The position numbers and the translations under genes are program-made. The notes below the pieces were generated by a model. It searched no databases. It was given only the letters and a program-made list of their open reading frames with translations, and had not been told where the DNA came from. Of a stretch of DNA of 64,000 bases, positions 8,985 to 17,644 are shown in pieces. How positions within the stretch are numbered: position 1 is the stretch's first letter; the number at the start of each line of letters is the position of its first letter. The stretch comes from Prevotella sp. (lineage in GTDB: Bacteria > Bacteroidota > Bacteroidia > Bacteroidales > Bacteroidaceae), in the NCBI GenBank assembly GCA_017617615.1, contig JAFZVV010000022.1, positions 12,420 through 76,419 on the forward strand, in the 5' to 3' direction.

Positions 8985-10652
8985 CTAGTTGTTCGTATTG
9001 TTCTTGAGCAGTTCTTCGGCATTCTTGATGGCTGCCTCGCTCACGGCACTGCCGCTCAGCATTTGTGCTATCTCGCCCACACGCTCCCCTGCCGTGAGTT
9101 GCCGCATGTGGCTCACCGTACCCATGTCACCCTCTTCCTTATACACCTTGTAGTGGTGTTTGCCGAGGGCGGCTATCTGGGGCAGGTGGGTGATGCTGAT
9201 TACCTGGCGCTCGTGTGCGCCCATCTCGCGCATGATGCGGGCCATCATCTCTGCCACTTTGCCGCTCACGCCGGTGTCTATCTCGTCGAAGATGATGGTG
9301 GGCAACTTCACCTTGCCGCTGATCATTGCTTTCAGCGAGAGCATCACGCGTGCGATTTCTCCGCCCGATGCCACCTGTGCCACCGGCTGCAGGGGGGTGT
9401 TGGAGTTGGCGGTGAAGAGAAACGACACCTTGTCGCATCCATCGGCGGAAAGGGGCTTCTCGGTGAGTTGTACCTCGAACCTCACCTTCGGGATACCCAA
9501 GGGAACGAGTCGCTGGCGCATCTCTTCTTCCACTTTCCGTGCGGCCTGCTCACGGGTGGCATTTAGCGTCTTGGCGAGTGTCGTGCAGGTGCGTTCCTGC
9601 GCTTTCCACTTCGCTTCCAGTTCTTGCAGATGCTCATCGCCTCCGTCAATTTGGTTTAACTGTTGCTCGAAGTCCTTGCAGAGGGCAATCAACTGCTCCA
9701 CGCGCTCCACATGGAACTTCTGTTGCAAGCGGTAGATCGTATCGATACGGTCGCTCACGGCTTCCAGGCGCAAGGGGTCGAAATCCACCGTCTCGGCATG
9801 GCGCGACACATCGTCGGCGATGTCTTTCAGTTCGATGAAACAACTCTCTATCCGTTGTGCCGCATCGGCAATGGCGGGATAGACTTTCGTCACGCCGTCT
9901 ACGCTTGTGAGGGCACCCTTCAGGCGTTCCACGATGCCTCCGTCGCCTGATAGCAGGCTGTCGGCTTCGTAGAGGGCACTCTTGATTTCCTCGGCGTGTG
10001 AGAGGATGCCATATTCTTGTTCCAGTTCTTCCTGTTCGCCTTCCACAAGGTGGGCTTCCTCCAATTCATGGTGCTGGAAGCGGATGAAATCCTCGTTCTC
10101 ACGGTGCTTCCGCAACGCTTCCCGGGCTTCCTCGAGCGCCTTGCCGAGGGCTTTGTAGTGCTCGTAGGCCTTGTGGTATTGCTCCCTTTCCGCTTCGTTG
10201 TCGGCGATGGTGTCCACTACGCTCAGTTGGAAATCCTCCTTGTTCAGCAACAGGTTCTGGTGCTGGCTGTGGATGTCCACCAACCGACTGCCGAGTTCCT
10301 TCAGGGTGGAGAGCGGAACGGGGGTGTCGTTCACGAAGGCGCGGCTCTTGCCATTGCTGCTCAGTTCGCGGCGCAGGATGGTGTCGGTGGCATCGTAGTC
10401 GAGGTCGTTGTCCTCGAAGAATGCCGCCATGTCGTATCGGCTCAGGTCGAAATGGGCTTCTATCACGCACCGCTCTCGGCCGCTCTTGATGGTCTTGTTG
10501 TCGGCACGCTGTCCCAGCAGCAATCCCAGGGCACCGAGGATGATGCTCTTGCCGGCACCGGTCTCACCGGTAATCACCGAGAACCCGCCGTCGAAAGGGA
10601 TGTCGAGTTGTTCGATGAGTGTGAAGTTCTTGATGTGGAGTTGTTTGAGCAT
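8985..10652 (-). CDS. recN: DNA repair protein RecN
   Basis: 555 residues. An SMC-like ATPase acting in double-strand break repair. Walker A GETGAGKSIILGALGLLLG lies near residue 30, there is a long coiled coil (about 160-370), and the ABC signature/Walker B region contains ASGGEIARVMLS and IIFDEIDTGVSG (about 430-480), followed by QVISITHLPQIAALG. Length is normal. Its start lies 6 nt after the stop of the DUF4835 gene, so the two are co-transcribed. Confidence 0.96.
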   Translation of the reverse strand: MLKQLHIKNFTLIEQLDIPFDGGFSVITGETGAGKSIILGALGLLLGQRADNKTIKSGRERCVIEAHFDLSRYDMAAFFEDNDLDYDATDTILRRELSSNGKSRAFVNDTPVPLSTLKELGSRLVDIHSQHQNLLLNKEDFQLSVVDTIADNEAEREQYHKAYEHYKALGKALEEAREALRKHRENEDFIRFQHHELEEAHLVEGEQEELEQEYGILSHAEEIKSALYEADSLLSGDGGIVERLKGALTSVDGVTKVYPAIADAAQRIESCFIELKDIADDVSRHAETVDFDPLRLEAVSDRIDTIYRLQQKFHVERVEQLIALCKDFEQQLNQIDGGDEHLQELEAKWKAQERTCTTLAKTLNATREQAARKVEEEMRQRLVPLGIPKVRFEVQLTEKPLSADGCDKVSFLFTANSNTPLQPVAQVASGGEIARVMLSLKAMISGKVKLPTIIFDEIDTGVSGKVAEMMARIMREMGAHERQVISITHLPQIAALGKHHYKVYKEEGDMGTVSHMRQLTAGERVGEIAQMLSGSAVSEAAIKNAEELLKNNTNN

Positions 10653-10658
10653 GATGCT

Positions 10659-11603
10659 TTACTGTTTGATCTTTTCCCAGGTGTTGTTCTGCGAGGCGTT
10701 GATGCTGAACAGCAAGTCGTATACGGATTCCTTCTCGTTGGGAGTGCCCTTGCCCTTGTAGATGTTGGCAAGCTCGTCTTTCTTGTAGTCGGTCCATATC
10801 TGGGGCAGCATGCTCAGGGGCTTGTTTTCACGACATTTCTTCAGGTCTTCCATCAGGGCGGTGGTGATGTTCGCCCGTCCACGCTCGGCATTCGTCGACA
10901 TCTCGTCGAGCCCCTTCCGGTAGTAGTCGTACTGCAACTGGCGGAAGGGCTGCATACCGCCGTCGAGATAGTCGTTGATGATGGCGAAACGGTTTCGGTC
11001 GTTGTCAAAAGATTTCCACCCGGGAAAACTCAGGTTCTGGGCATTGTTCACCAGGTTCATGCACCGCTGCAGGATATCCTCACCGCCCATCGGGGAAAAG
11101 CTGTCGAGGTCGAGTCCGATAATCAGGTAAGCGTAGTAGGCAATGAGGGCCACCAATTGGTTGTCGATGATTTCCTCGTTGAATTCCAATTGGTCGAACT
11201 GCGCGAACTCAAAGGTGAAGTCATTGTCCTTGTTGTTGTAGAGCGTCGTGGTGTAGGCGGCGTTCCACACGGGACGGTTGGCCTGTATCAGTGCCGTGCC
11301 GGTGAAGACATTCGTCGAGGCATCGTATTTCGTCACCGTGATGTTGAAGTTGCACACGATGCGCTCGTTGGGTTGGAACTGGAGGTTCGTCCACTGCCTG
11401 TCGTTGATGAACTGGGTGAGTGTCTCTTCCAGACTCTCAAACACGCTGGCGTCGGTGCCTTGTATCTGGTTATGGTTGATGGTGACCTTGGCCTGCAGTT
11501 CCTGGGCTTGCACCGTCGTGGTTGCGACAGCCAGCAAGGCCGTCAGGGCAAGATTTTTCACGACAACGAGCTTCGTCATCAAATATTGTAAGATATTTTT
11601 CAT
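10659..11603 (-). CDS. DUF4835 family secreted protein
   Basis: 314 residues with a signal peptide (cleavage after TVQA, about residue 33 from this start; an in-frame ATG eight codons later is an equally possible start). The body ELQAKVTINHNQIQGTDASVFESLEETLTQFIND is characteristic of DUF4835. In many Bacteroidetes this family sits directly upstream of recN, as here. No catalytic residues are recognised and the function is unknown. Confidence 0.85.
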   Translation of the reverse strand: MKNILQYLMTKLVVVKNLALTALLAVATTTVQAQELQAKVTINHNQIQGTDASVFESLEETLTQFINDRQWTNLQFQPNERIVCNFNITVTKYDASTNVFTGTALIQANRPVWNAAYTTTLYNNKDNDFTFEFAQFDQLEFNEEIIDNQLVALIAYYAYLIIGLDLDSFSPMGGEDILQRCMNLVNNAQNLSFPGWKSFDNDRNRFAIINDYLDGGMQPFRQLQYDYYRKGLDEMSTNAERGRANITTALMEDLKKCRENKPLSMLPQIWTDYKKDELANIYKGKGTPNEKESVYDLLFSINASQNNTWEKIKQ

Positions 11604-11919
11604 TATTTTCCAAGCATTGAAGATAGAACAGATGGGTGGACTTTCGCCCGACTTTCCACCATATAGACGGCAAAAATACGCAAAATAGTATCAAAAACCC
11701 CACATTTCAGAATTATTAACTAATCTGCCACCATCAGCGGCTGTAATGTCCTTAAAGCCTATATAGTCCATAATGTTACTATTGTTGCCAAACCCATCCT
11801 TCTTTCAGGGTTAAAAAAGCAAAAAAGTATCACATAAAGCAAATAAAAAAGGTGGTTATATCACAAATTACCCTTAACTTTGTGCCGTTGTTCTTTATGT
11901 TTAATCTAATAACTACTGT
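11604..11919. other. Divergent intergenic region with two promoters
   Basis: 316 bp between divergent genes. On the minus strand, TATTTTTG (11678-11671) is the likely -7 box for the DUF4835-recN genes. On the plus strand, TAACTTTG (11875-11882) is the likely -7 box for the secreted protein at 11920. Neither has a clear TTG at -33. The middle is AT-rich and no ORF or hairpin stands out. Confidence 0.55.
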
Positions 11920-13305
11920 ATGAAGAAAATTTTTACTCTTTTTGCTGTCGCTGCAATGGCACTGACAGCTGGTGCACAAGAGAAGGCGCTGTTTGACTAC
12001 AGCGTTACCTATGAGGACGGACAGGTCGTCTCTACTGCCAACGCCAAGCTGACGCTCGGCAATGACATGAAGGCTTGGAAGACCGGTGCTTCAAAGATAG
12101 CAGCCGACGGCTATCTGAGCGAGTTCGGACAGACCGTCACCGTCACTAACGACGATGGCGACCAGGTGGAGCAGTTCAGTGTCGTCACCGTCACTGGCTC
12201 CAACAACCCCAAAGACCAGGCTGCCTCTGGTAAGGGTAGCGGTATCAACTGTGCTGACGGCAAGACCTCCGCTCGTCTGCCTCAAAACGGTTCCTACTAT
12301 TTGTTCAATCCCACAACCGATGGTAAGGTGCAGATAGGTATCGTTTTGAATGCCGAAAAGGCTTTCTACCTCATCGACGCTACCGAAGCTGTGGCTACTG
12401 AGGATGGTTATCTCGAGGTGGCTCTTCCCGACGCCAACCTTCACAACTATGTGATTAAAGACGCCACCGGCAATGAGGTGGCTCTCGCCGACGACGGCGA
12501 TGCCAAGGGTGGCAAGGTGTCGTCTGAGAAGATTACCGGTACCCTCGAGTTTGATGTCGTGGGTGGCAAGACCTACTATTTCTTCTGCTCAGGTTCGAAA
12601 CTGGGATGCTTCGGCTACATCTTCACTCCCGCTGGTGGGGCTACACCTCAGGTAGGCGAGTGGTTCGAACTCGTACGTAATGGCGATGCTGAGGGCAGCG
12701 ATGGCTCATGCCTCGTCTGCAAGAACGGTGCCGATCCCAACACCCTCTTCTTCAATGTCGTTGAAGGTGAAGGTGTTGACGGCTCAAAGTGTGTTGCCGT
12801 GACTTCTGCTGTAGGTGCAGCCAACGACTGGGATGCACAGTTCTTCATCTATATTCCCGACTATGTGTTCAAGTTGGGCGACCAGTACAAGGTTTCCTTC
12901 ATGGCAAAGGCTTCTATTCCCGTTGAATTGCCTGGACCACAGGCTCACACCACTCCTGGCAACTACATCGGATGGTATATCGACGGTTCCTCTGCTGTCA
13001 ACCTGACCACTGAATGGCAGGAAGTATCCTTCTCCGGTACAGTCAACAACTCCATGGAGCAGTATGGTGGCGTCATGAACGGCATGTCAACCCTCGCCTA
13101 TACGCTCAATACCGACAAGACACAGTCGATTACCTATTATTTCGACAACGTGTCATGGCAGGTGCTCGTAAGTGAGGGTATCGAGGAGGCTGTTGCCACC
13201 AAGTCGGTCATGAACAACGTCCGTTACAACCTCGCCGGACAGCGCGTCGACGACAGTTTCAAGGGCGTGGTCATCATGAACGGTCGCAAGTTCATCCAGA
13301 AATAA
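11920..13305 (+). CDS. Secreted protein with carbohydrate-binding-type domain and Prevotella C-terminal motif
   Basis: 461 residues. Signal peptide about 1-19 (MALTAGAQ). Residues about 20-240 form an uncharacterised beta-rich region. Residues about 245-415 resemble a CBM4/9-type jelly roll: WFELVRNGDAEG near the start, WDAQFFIYIPDYVFKLGDQYKVSF, TTEWQEVSFSGTV and TYYFDNVSWQVL. The last 35 residues end in NLAGQRV and KGVVIMNGRKFIQK, the C-terminal motif common on exported Prevotella proteins. It lies directly upstream of the GH5/CE7/GH26 genes, so mannan binding is a reasonable inference. A terminator follows its stop. Confidence 0.65.
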   Translation: MKKIFTLFAVAAMALTAGAQEKALFDYSVTYEDGQVVSTANAKLTLGNDMKAWKTGASKIAADGYLSEFGQTVTVTNDDGDQVEQFSVVTVTGSNNPKDQAASGKGSGINCADGKTSARLPQNGSYYLFNPTTDGKVQIGIVLNAEKAFYLIDATEAVATEDGYLEVALPDANLHNYVIKDATGNEVALADDGDAKGGKVSSEKITGTLEFDVVGGKTYYFFCSGSKLGCFGYIFTPAGGATPQVGEWFELVRNGDAEGSDGSCLVCKNGADPNTLFFNVVEGEGVDGSKCVAVTSAVGAANDWDAQFFIYIPDYVFKLGDQYKVSFMAKASIPVELPGPQAHTTPGNYIGWYIDGSSAVNLTTEWQEVSFSGTVNNSMEQYGGVMNGMSTLAYTLNTDKTQSITYYFDNVSWQVLVSEGIEEAVATKSVMNNVRYNLAGQRVDDSFKGVVIMNGRKFIQK

Positions 13306-13324
13306 TCATTTCCCGGATACAAAA

Positions 13325-13358
13325 AGAGAGGGTGGCAGGAAGCCATCCTCTTTTTTTG
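13325..13358 (+). terminator. Terminator after the secreted binding-type protein
   Basis: Stem AGAGGGTGGC / GCCATCCTCT with an AGGAA loop (13327-13351) followed by a seven-T run. It separates this gene from the GH5 gene, so the mannanase genes need their own promoter. Confidence 0.8.
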
Positions 13359-13386
13359 CGCCCTATGGCATTTCCCTTTCATCTCA

Positions 13387-13449
13387 TGGTTTCCATAGCT
13401 CCTATAGTTCCGATTGTATCCATCGTGTCTATTGTTTCCATGGTTTTCC
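13387..13449. repeat. Degenerate 9-bp tandem repeat
   Basis: Seven 9-bp units of form TwGtTTCCA or TAGTTCCTA in frame with each other (for example TGGTTTCCA, TAGCTCCTA, TTGTTTCCA). It lies in the 300-bp gap before the GH5 gene and is one of several similar arrays in this window. Confidence 0.65.
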
Positions 13450-13604
13450 TCCACCTTTTCTCCATAGGTCGCAGTTCTGCCTCGACAGCGTTCACCCCCA
13501 TTCTCCCCTAAATTCCCCTATAATACTAAACAAAGTCACGAAAGTATTATCATATTTCCTTTTTTTTTATTTATTTTGCACCTTAATTGCAAACTCTTGG
13601 GAAA

Positions 13605-14897
13605 ATGAAGCGATTCCTTACCTTCTTTGCCATCGCCCTCATGCTCGCAGCCTGTACGCGCAACGAGTCTCCCGACAAGTTCGTCAAGGTCGTCAACGGC
13701 CATTTCGAACGCGCGGGAAAACCCTACTACTACGTAGGCACCAACTTCTGGTATGGTGCCATTCTCGGTAGTGAGGGACAGGGAGGTAACCGCGAACGTC
13801 TATGCCAGGAACTCGACTGCATGAAGCAGATGGGCATCGACAACCTCCGCATCCTCGTGGGGAGCGACGGTGAGCGTGGCGTCACCACCAAGGTGGAACC
13901 TACATTGCAGGTCTCGCCGGGCGTATACAACGACACCATCCTCGCCGGTCTTGACTTCCTCCTCCAGGAGATGGGCAAGCGTGACATGGTGGCGGTACTC
14001 TACCTCAACAACTCCTGGGAGTGGAGTGGGGGATACGCTTTTTACCTCGAACATGCCGGAGCAGGAAAGGCACCGCGGCCCAACGAGGATGGCTATCCGG
14101 CATACATGTCGTTCGTCGGGCAGTATGCTTCCAATACCAAGGCGCACGAACTCTTCTACGACTACGTGCGGTTCATCCTCGGACGCACCAACCGCTACAC
14201 GGGGGTGAAGTACATCGACGACCCTGCCATCATGTCGTGGCAGATAGGCAACGAGCCCAGGGCGTTCAGTCGTGAGGCGCTGCCGGATTTCGAGAAATGG
14301 ATTGCCGAGGCGGCGGCACTCATCCGCAGCATCGACCCCAACCACCTCGTCTCCATAGGCAGCGAGGGGTCATGGGGATGCGAGGGCGACTATGAGGCCT
14401 ATGAGCGCATCTGTGCCGACAAGAACGTCGACTATTGCAATATCCACCTCTGGCCGTACAACTGGTCGTGGGCACATCCCGACCATCTCATCGACGACCT
14501 GCAGGTAAGTTGCGACAGTACGCGGGAATATATCGACCGTCATCTCGCCATCTGCGACCGCCTCAACAAACCCCTTGTCATGGAGGAGTTCGGATATCCG
14601 CGCGACGGGTTCAAGTTCTCCCCAGACATTCCCACACAGGGGCGCGACGGTTTCTACCGTTTTGTCTTCTCTCTCGTGGGCGACAATGCTGCCAGTGGCG
14701 GCCATTTCGCCGGATGCAACTTCTGGGGATGGGGAGGGTTCGCCAAACCCAGGCATGAGCAGTGGCAGGTGGGTGATGACTACACTGGTGACCCGGCACA
14801 GGAGGCCCAGGGTCTCAACTCGGTCTTTGCCACCGATACCACCACCCTCAATATCATCAAGGGCGAGGTTTCCCGCATGGCCAAACTCAGAGAATAG
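13605..14897 (+). CDS. GH5 family endo-beta-mannanase, lipoprotein
   Basis: 430 residues from the ATG at 13605; the frame is open to 13587, but MKRFLTFFAIALMLAAC is a good type II signal with lipid-modified Cys17. The catalytic TIM barrel has acid/base Glu217 in QIGNEPRAF and nucleophile Glu328 in VMEEFGYPRDG. With YVGTNFWYG, SWEWSGG and HLWPYNWSWA these fit subfamily 7 mannanases. Predicted action is cleavage of beta-1,4-mannan at the cell surface or periplasmic face. It heads a run of esterase, GH26 and symporter genes. TATTTTGCACC at 13572-13582 resembles a -7 box but is one base short of TAnnTTTG. Confidence 0.88.
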   Translation: MKRFLTFFAIALMLAACTRNESPDKFVKVVNGHFERAGKPYYYVGTNFWYGAILGSEGQGGNRERLCQELDCMKQMGIDNLRILVGSDGERGVTTKVEPTLQVSPGVYNDTILAGLDFLLQEMGKRDMVAVLYLNNSWEWSGGYAFYLEHAGAGKAPRPNEDGYPAYMSFVGQYASNTKAHELFYDYVRFILGRTNRYTGVKYIDDPAIMSWQIGNEPRAFSREALPDFEKWIAEAAALIRSIDPNHLVSIGSEGSWGCEGDYEAYERICADKNVDYCNIHLWPYNWSWAHPDHLIDDLQVSCDSTREYIDRHLAICDRLNKPLVMEEFGYPRDGFKFSPDIPTQGRDGFYRFVFSLVGDNAASGGHFAGCNFWGWGGFAKPRHEQWQVGDDYTGDPAQEAQGLNSVFATDTTTLNIIKGEVSRMAKLRE

Positions 14898-15007
14898 CCA
14901 GCGCCGCCCGGTCTGGTCTGTCCGCCCGCTCGCTCGTCTCGCCCGTCAATAAAAGAGGCCGTTAAGTATGTTGCGACTCCGTCGCAACCCAAATTGCAAA
15001 AGAAAGA

Positions 15008-16288
15008 ATGAAAAAACTTCTCACATCGCTTCTCCTCCTCGCCCTGACCATCACCGCCGGAGCGCAGATCAGAGGGTATAATATCGTGGTTTCCGTCACC
15101 CCCGACCACCAGGATTGGAACTACCGTGTGGGTGAGAAGGCTCAGTTCGTGGTCAACGTGCGCAAGTCGGGCACCCTATTGCCCAACGCCACCATCGACT
15201 TCGAGGCAGGCCCGGTGATGTATCCCGATACCAAGCGCAAGGGCGTCGCCCTCGGCGACGGCACTATGAAATGGACGGGCACGATGAAGGAGCCGGGGTT
15301 CTATCGGTTGAAGGTCACCGCCCACGTTGACGGGAAAGACTATGTGGGGATGTGCACCGCTGCCTTCTCGCCGGAGAAACTGCAGCCGGCAACGCAATGT
15401 CCGCCCGACTTCGACGACTTCTGGAAACGGGCTCTCGACGAGGCACGCCAGAACGACCTCGACCCACACCTCACCCTGCTGTCCGACCGCTGCACGGAGA
15501 AGGTGAACGTCTATGAGGTGAATTTCGCCAACAACCGTCCGCAGAGTCGCATCTATGGCATCCTGTGTGTCCCCGTGGCAGAAGGCAGATACCCTGCCCT
15601 GCTCCGTGTGCCCGGGGCTGGCGTCCGTCCCTATAGCGGTGATATATATACGGCATCGCAAGGGGCCATCACCCTCGAGATAGGCATCCATGGCATCCCC
15701 GTCACCATGCCGCTGTCGGTATATGTGGATGTGCGCGAGGCGGCACTCGACGGCTACTGGGACACCAACCTCGACCAGCCCGAGAAGAACTTCTACCGCC
15801 GTGTGGTACAGGGTGCGGTGAGGGCAGTCGACTACATCGCTTCGCTGCCGCAGTGGAACGGTCGTGACCTCGGTGTCACCGGTGCCTCCCAAGGGGGATT
15901 CCTCTCCCTTGCTGTGGCAGCACTCGACAAGCGCGTCACTTTCCTTGCACCGGTTCACGACGCGATGTGCGACTATGAGATGGCACTTCAGAAGAAGGCA
16001 TGCGGATGGCCACACTATTTCTACAACGTGGAGAACCCCGACCCGAAGAAGGTCAATGGGGCGCGTTACTACGACGGCATCAACTTCGCCCGCCGTGTCA
16101 CCTGTCCGGGGTGGTATTCCTTCGGCTACAACGACGAGGTGGTGCCACCGTCATCGGCCTATTCGGTCTACAACGTGGTTACGGCAGCCAAGACGCTCAG
16201 CGTATACCAGATGACCGAGCATTTCTGGTATCAGGAGCAATGGGATGAGTGGCAGTCCTGGCTTCTCGAGCAGATGCACCTCCGCTGA
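15008..16288 (+). CDS. CE7-type acetyl xylan esterase-like enzyme (AXE1 family)
   Basis: 426 residues. Signal peptide to about residue 20 (TITAGAQ). An N-terminal beta domain (about 21-125) precedes the alpha/beta hydrolase core. The catalytic triad is Ser294 in [10 protein letters not shown], Asp376 in [14 protein letters not shown] and His405 in MTEHFWYQ. It is expected to remove acetyl groups from carbohydrate; given its place between two mannanases, acetylated mannan or its oligosaccharides is the likely substrate. The name acetyl xylan esterase is the family label only. Confidence 0.87.
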   Translation: MKKLLTSLLLLALTITAGAQIRGYNIVVSVTPDHQDWNYRVGEKAQFVVNVRKSGTLLPNATIDFEAGPVMYPDTKRKGVALGDGTMKWTGTMKEPGFYRLKVTAHVDGKDYVGMCTAAFSPEKLQPATQCPPDFDDFWKRALDEARQNDLDPHLTLLSDRCTEKVNVYEVNFANNRPQSRIYGILCVPVAEGRYPALLRVPGAGVRPYSGDIYTASQGAITLEIGIHGIPVTMPLSVYVDVREAALDGYWDTNLDQPEKNFYRRVVQGAVRAVDYIASLPQWNGRDLGVTGASQGGFLSLAVAALDKRVTFLAPVHDAMCDYEMALQKKACGWPHYFYNVENPDPKKVNGARYYDGINFARRVTCPGWYSFGYNDEVVPPSSAYSVYNVVTAAKTLSVYQMTEHFWYQEQWDEWQSWLLEQMHLR

Positions 16289-16301
16289 AAGCCCCAATAA
16301 G

Positions 16302-16427
16302 CCGGTTATGCCGGGTCTCCCGGATATTCCGGTCTTTCCGGTCTTTCCGGTTTTTCCGGTCTTTCCGGTTTTTCCGGGCATTCCAGATATTCCGGTTATT
16401 CCGGTTATTCCGGTTATTCCGGGCTCT
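16302..16427. repeat. 9-bp tandem repeat, 14 copies
   Basis: Fourteen contiguous 9-bp units starting with CCGG (CCGGTCTTT, CCGGTTTTT, CCGGTTATT and variants), filling most of the 177-bp gap between the CE7 and GH26 genes. It is the most regular 9-bp array in the window. Read on the minus strand it would encode Gly-X-Y triplets, but this is a consequence of the period. Confidence 0.92.
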
Positions 16428-16465
16428 GAAGATACAATATATTAGCATCATCATAAAAAAACAAA

Positions 16466-17584
16466 ATGATAAAAATGAGAAAACTGATTTTCACAACGCT
16501 CCTCATGGCTTTCGCCGCCTCTTCGTTGCAGGCAGCGACACCATTGGAGAAACTACGCTCACGATTGGAGAAATTCCAGAAGAAAGGTATCATGATTGGT
16601 CATCAGGACGACCCGCTCTATGGTACGAATTGGCACTACGACGAGGGTCGGAGTGATGTCAAGGAGGTCTGCGGCGACTATCCCGCCGTCATGGGCTTCG
16701 AGATAGGTAACATCGAACTCGACTCCCTCAGGAACCTTGATGGCGTGCCCTTCGACCGCATGAAGATGGAAATCGTTGCCCACCACCTCCGTGGAGGTAT
16801 CGTCACCATCAGTTGGCATGCCAACAATCCCGTTACGGGAAAGAATGCATGGGACCCCACGGGCAACCCCGTGCGTGAACTGTTGCCAAGAGGCTCGCAG
16901 AACGCGAAGTTCAAGAAATGGATCAACCGGGTCGCCGTCTTCCTCAACTCACTCAAGACACGTCGTGGTGAGGCCGTGCCCGTGATCTTCCGCCCATGGC
17001 ACGAGATGAGCGGCGGATGGTTCTGGTGGGGAAAGGACTCCTGCACGCCCGAGGAGTACAAGGAATTGTTCGAGTATACCATCCAACTGCTGCGCTCAAA
17101 TGGCATCAACTCCTGTCTGTATTGCTACTCACCGGGTGGCACGCCAGGCGAGACGGAGGCCAACTACCTCAAATACTATCCTGGCGACAAACTCATCGAT
17201 GTCCTCGGCGTGGATGTCTATGCGGGTGCCGACAAGGACAAGTATATCCGTGAGGTGCGCGACGAACTCACTGTCATGACCAAGTATGCCAAGGAGCACG
17301 AGAAGATTGCGTGTCTCTCCGAGACAGGATACCGCAACACGCCCGACCCGTTCTGGTTCACCACGGCGATGTGGAATGCTGTGAAAGACTTCCGTATCTC
17401 CTACGTCCTCCTCTGGCGCAACGCATGGAACCAGCCCGAGGAGAATTTCGGACCTGCCCCCGACAAGACGTGTGCCGAAGATTTCGTCAATCTGCATAGT
17501 TTCAAGGAAACCCTCTTCCTGCAGGATGTCTCGAAGAAGAAATTCCAGCAGTTCAAGATGCACATGAAGTCGCAGACTCCATAG
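16466..17584 (+). CDS. GH26 family beta-mannanase
   Basis: 372 residues; signal peptide about 1-24 (AASSLQAA). TIM barrel glycosidase with acid/base Glu180 in VIFRPWHEMSGGWFWWG and nucleophile Glu286 in ACLSETGYRN. GIMIGHQDDPLYGTNW near residue 41 and ISWHANNPVTG near 115 match GH26 mannanases. It cleaves beta-1,4-mannan or short manno-oligosaccharides, with mannobiose release known in some Bacteroides relatives. A second ATG at 16475 is possible. The symporter gene begins 60 nt after its stop. Confidence 0.9.
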   Translation: MIKMRKLIFTTLLMAFAASSLQAATPLEKLRSRLEKFQKKGIMIGHQDDPLYGTNWHYDEGRSDVKEVCGDYPAVMGFEIGNIELDSLRNLDGVPFDRMKMEIVAHHLRGGIVTISWHANNPVTGKNAWDPTGNPVRELLPRGSQNAKFKKWINRVAVFLNSLKTRRGEAVPVIFRPWHEMSGGWFWWGKDSCTPEEYKELFEYTIQLLRSNGINSCLYCYSPGGTPGETEANYLKYYPGDKLIDVLGVDVYAGADKDKYIREVRDELTVMTKYAKEHEKIACLSETGYRNTPDPFWFTTAMWNAVKDFRISYVLLWRNAWNQPEENFGPAPDKTCAEDFVNLHSFKETLFLQDVSKKKFQQFKMHMKSQTP

Positions 17585-17644
17585 TTGCAGAACGATTGTT
17601 TCCATCGTTTCTCCTTAATAACCCCTATAACCCATAAAAATCTC

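Noticed and set aside
10017..11591. 524-codon plus-strand open frame
   Set aside because: It lies fully opposite recN and the DUF4835 gene, both of which have clear family motifs; its protein is low-complexity Val/His/Leu-rich, typical of an antisense shadow.
16151..16381. Collagen-like Gly-X-Y frame on the minus strand
   Set aside because: Produced by the 9-bp tandem repeat; it overlaps the CE7 gene and has no start context.
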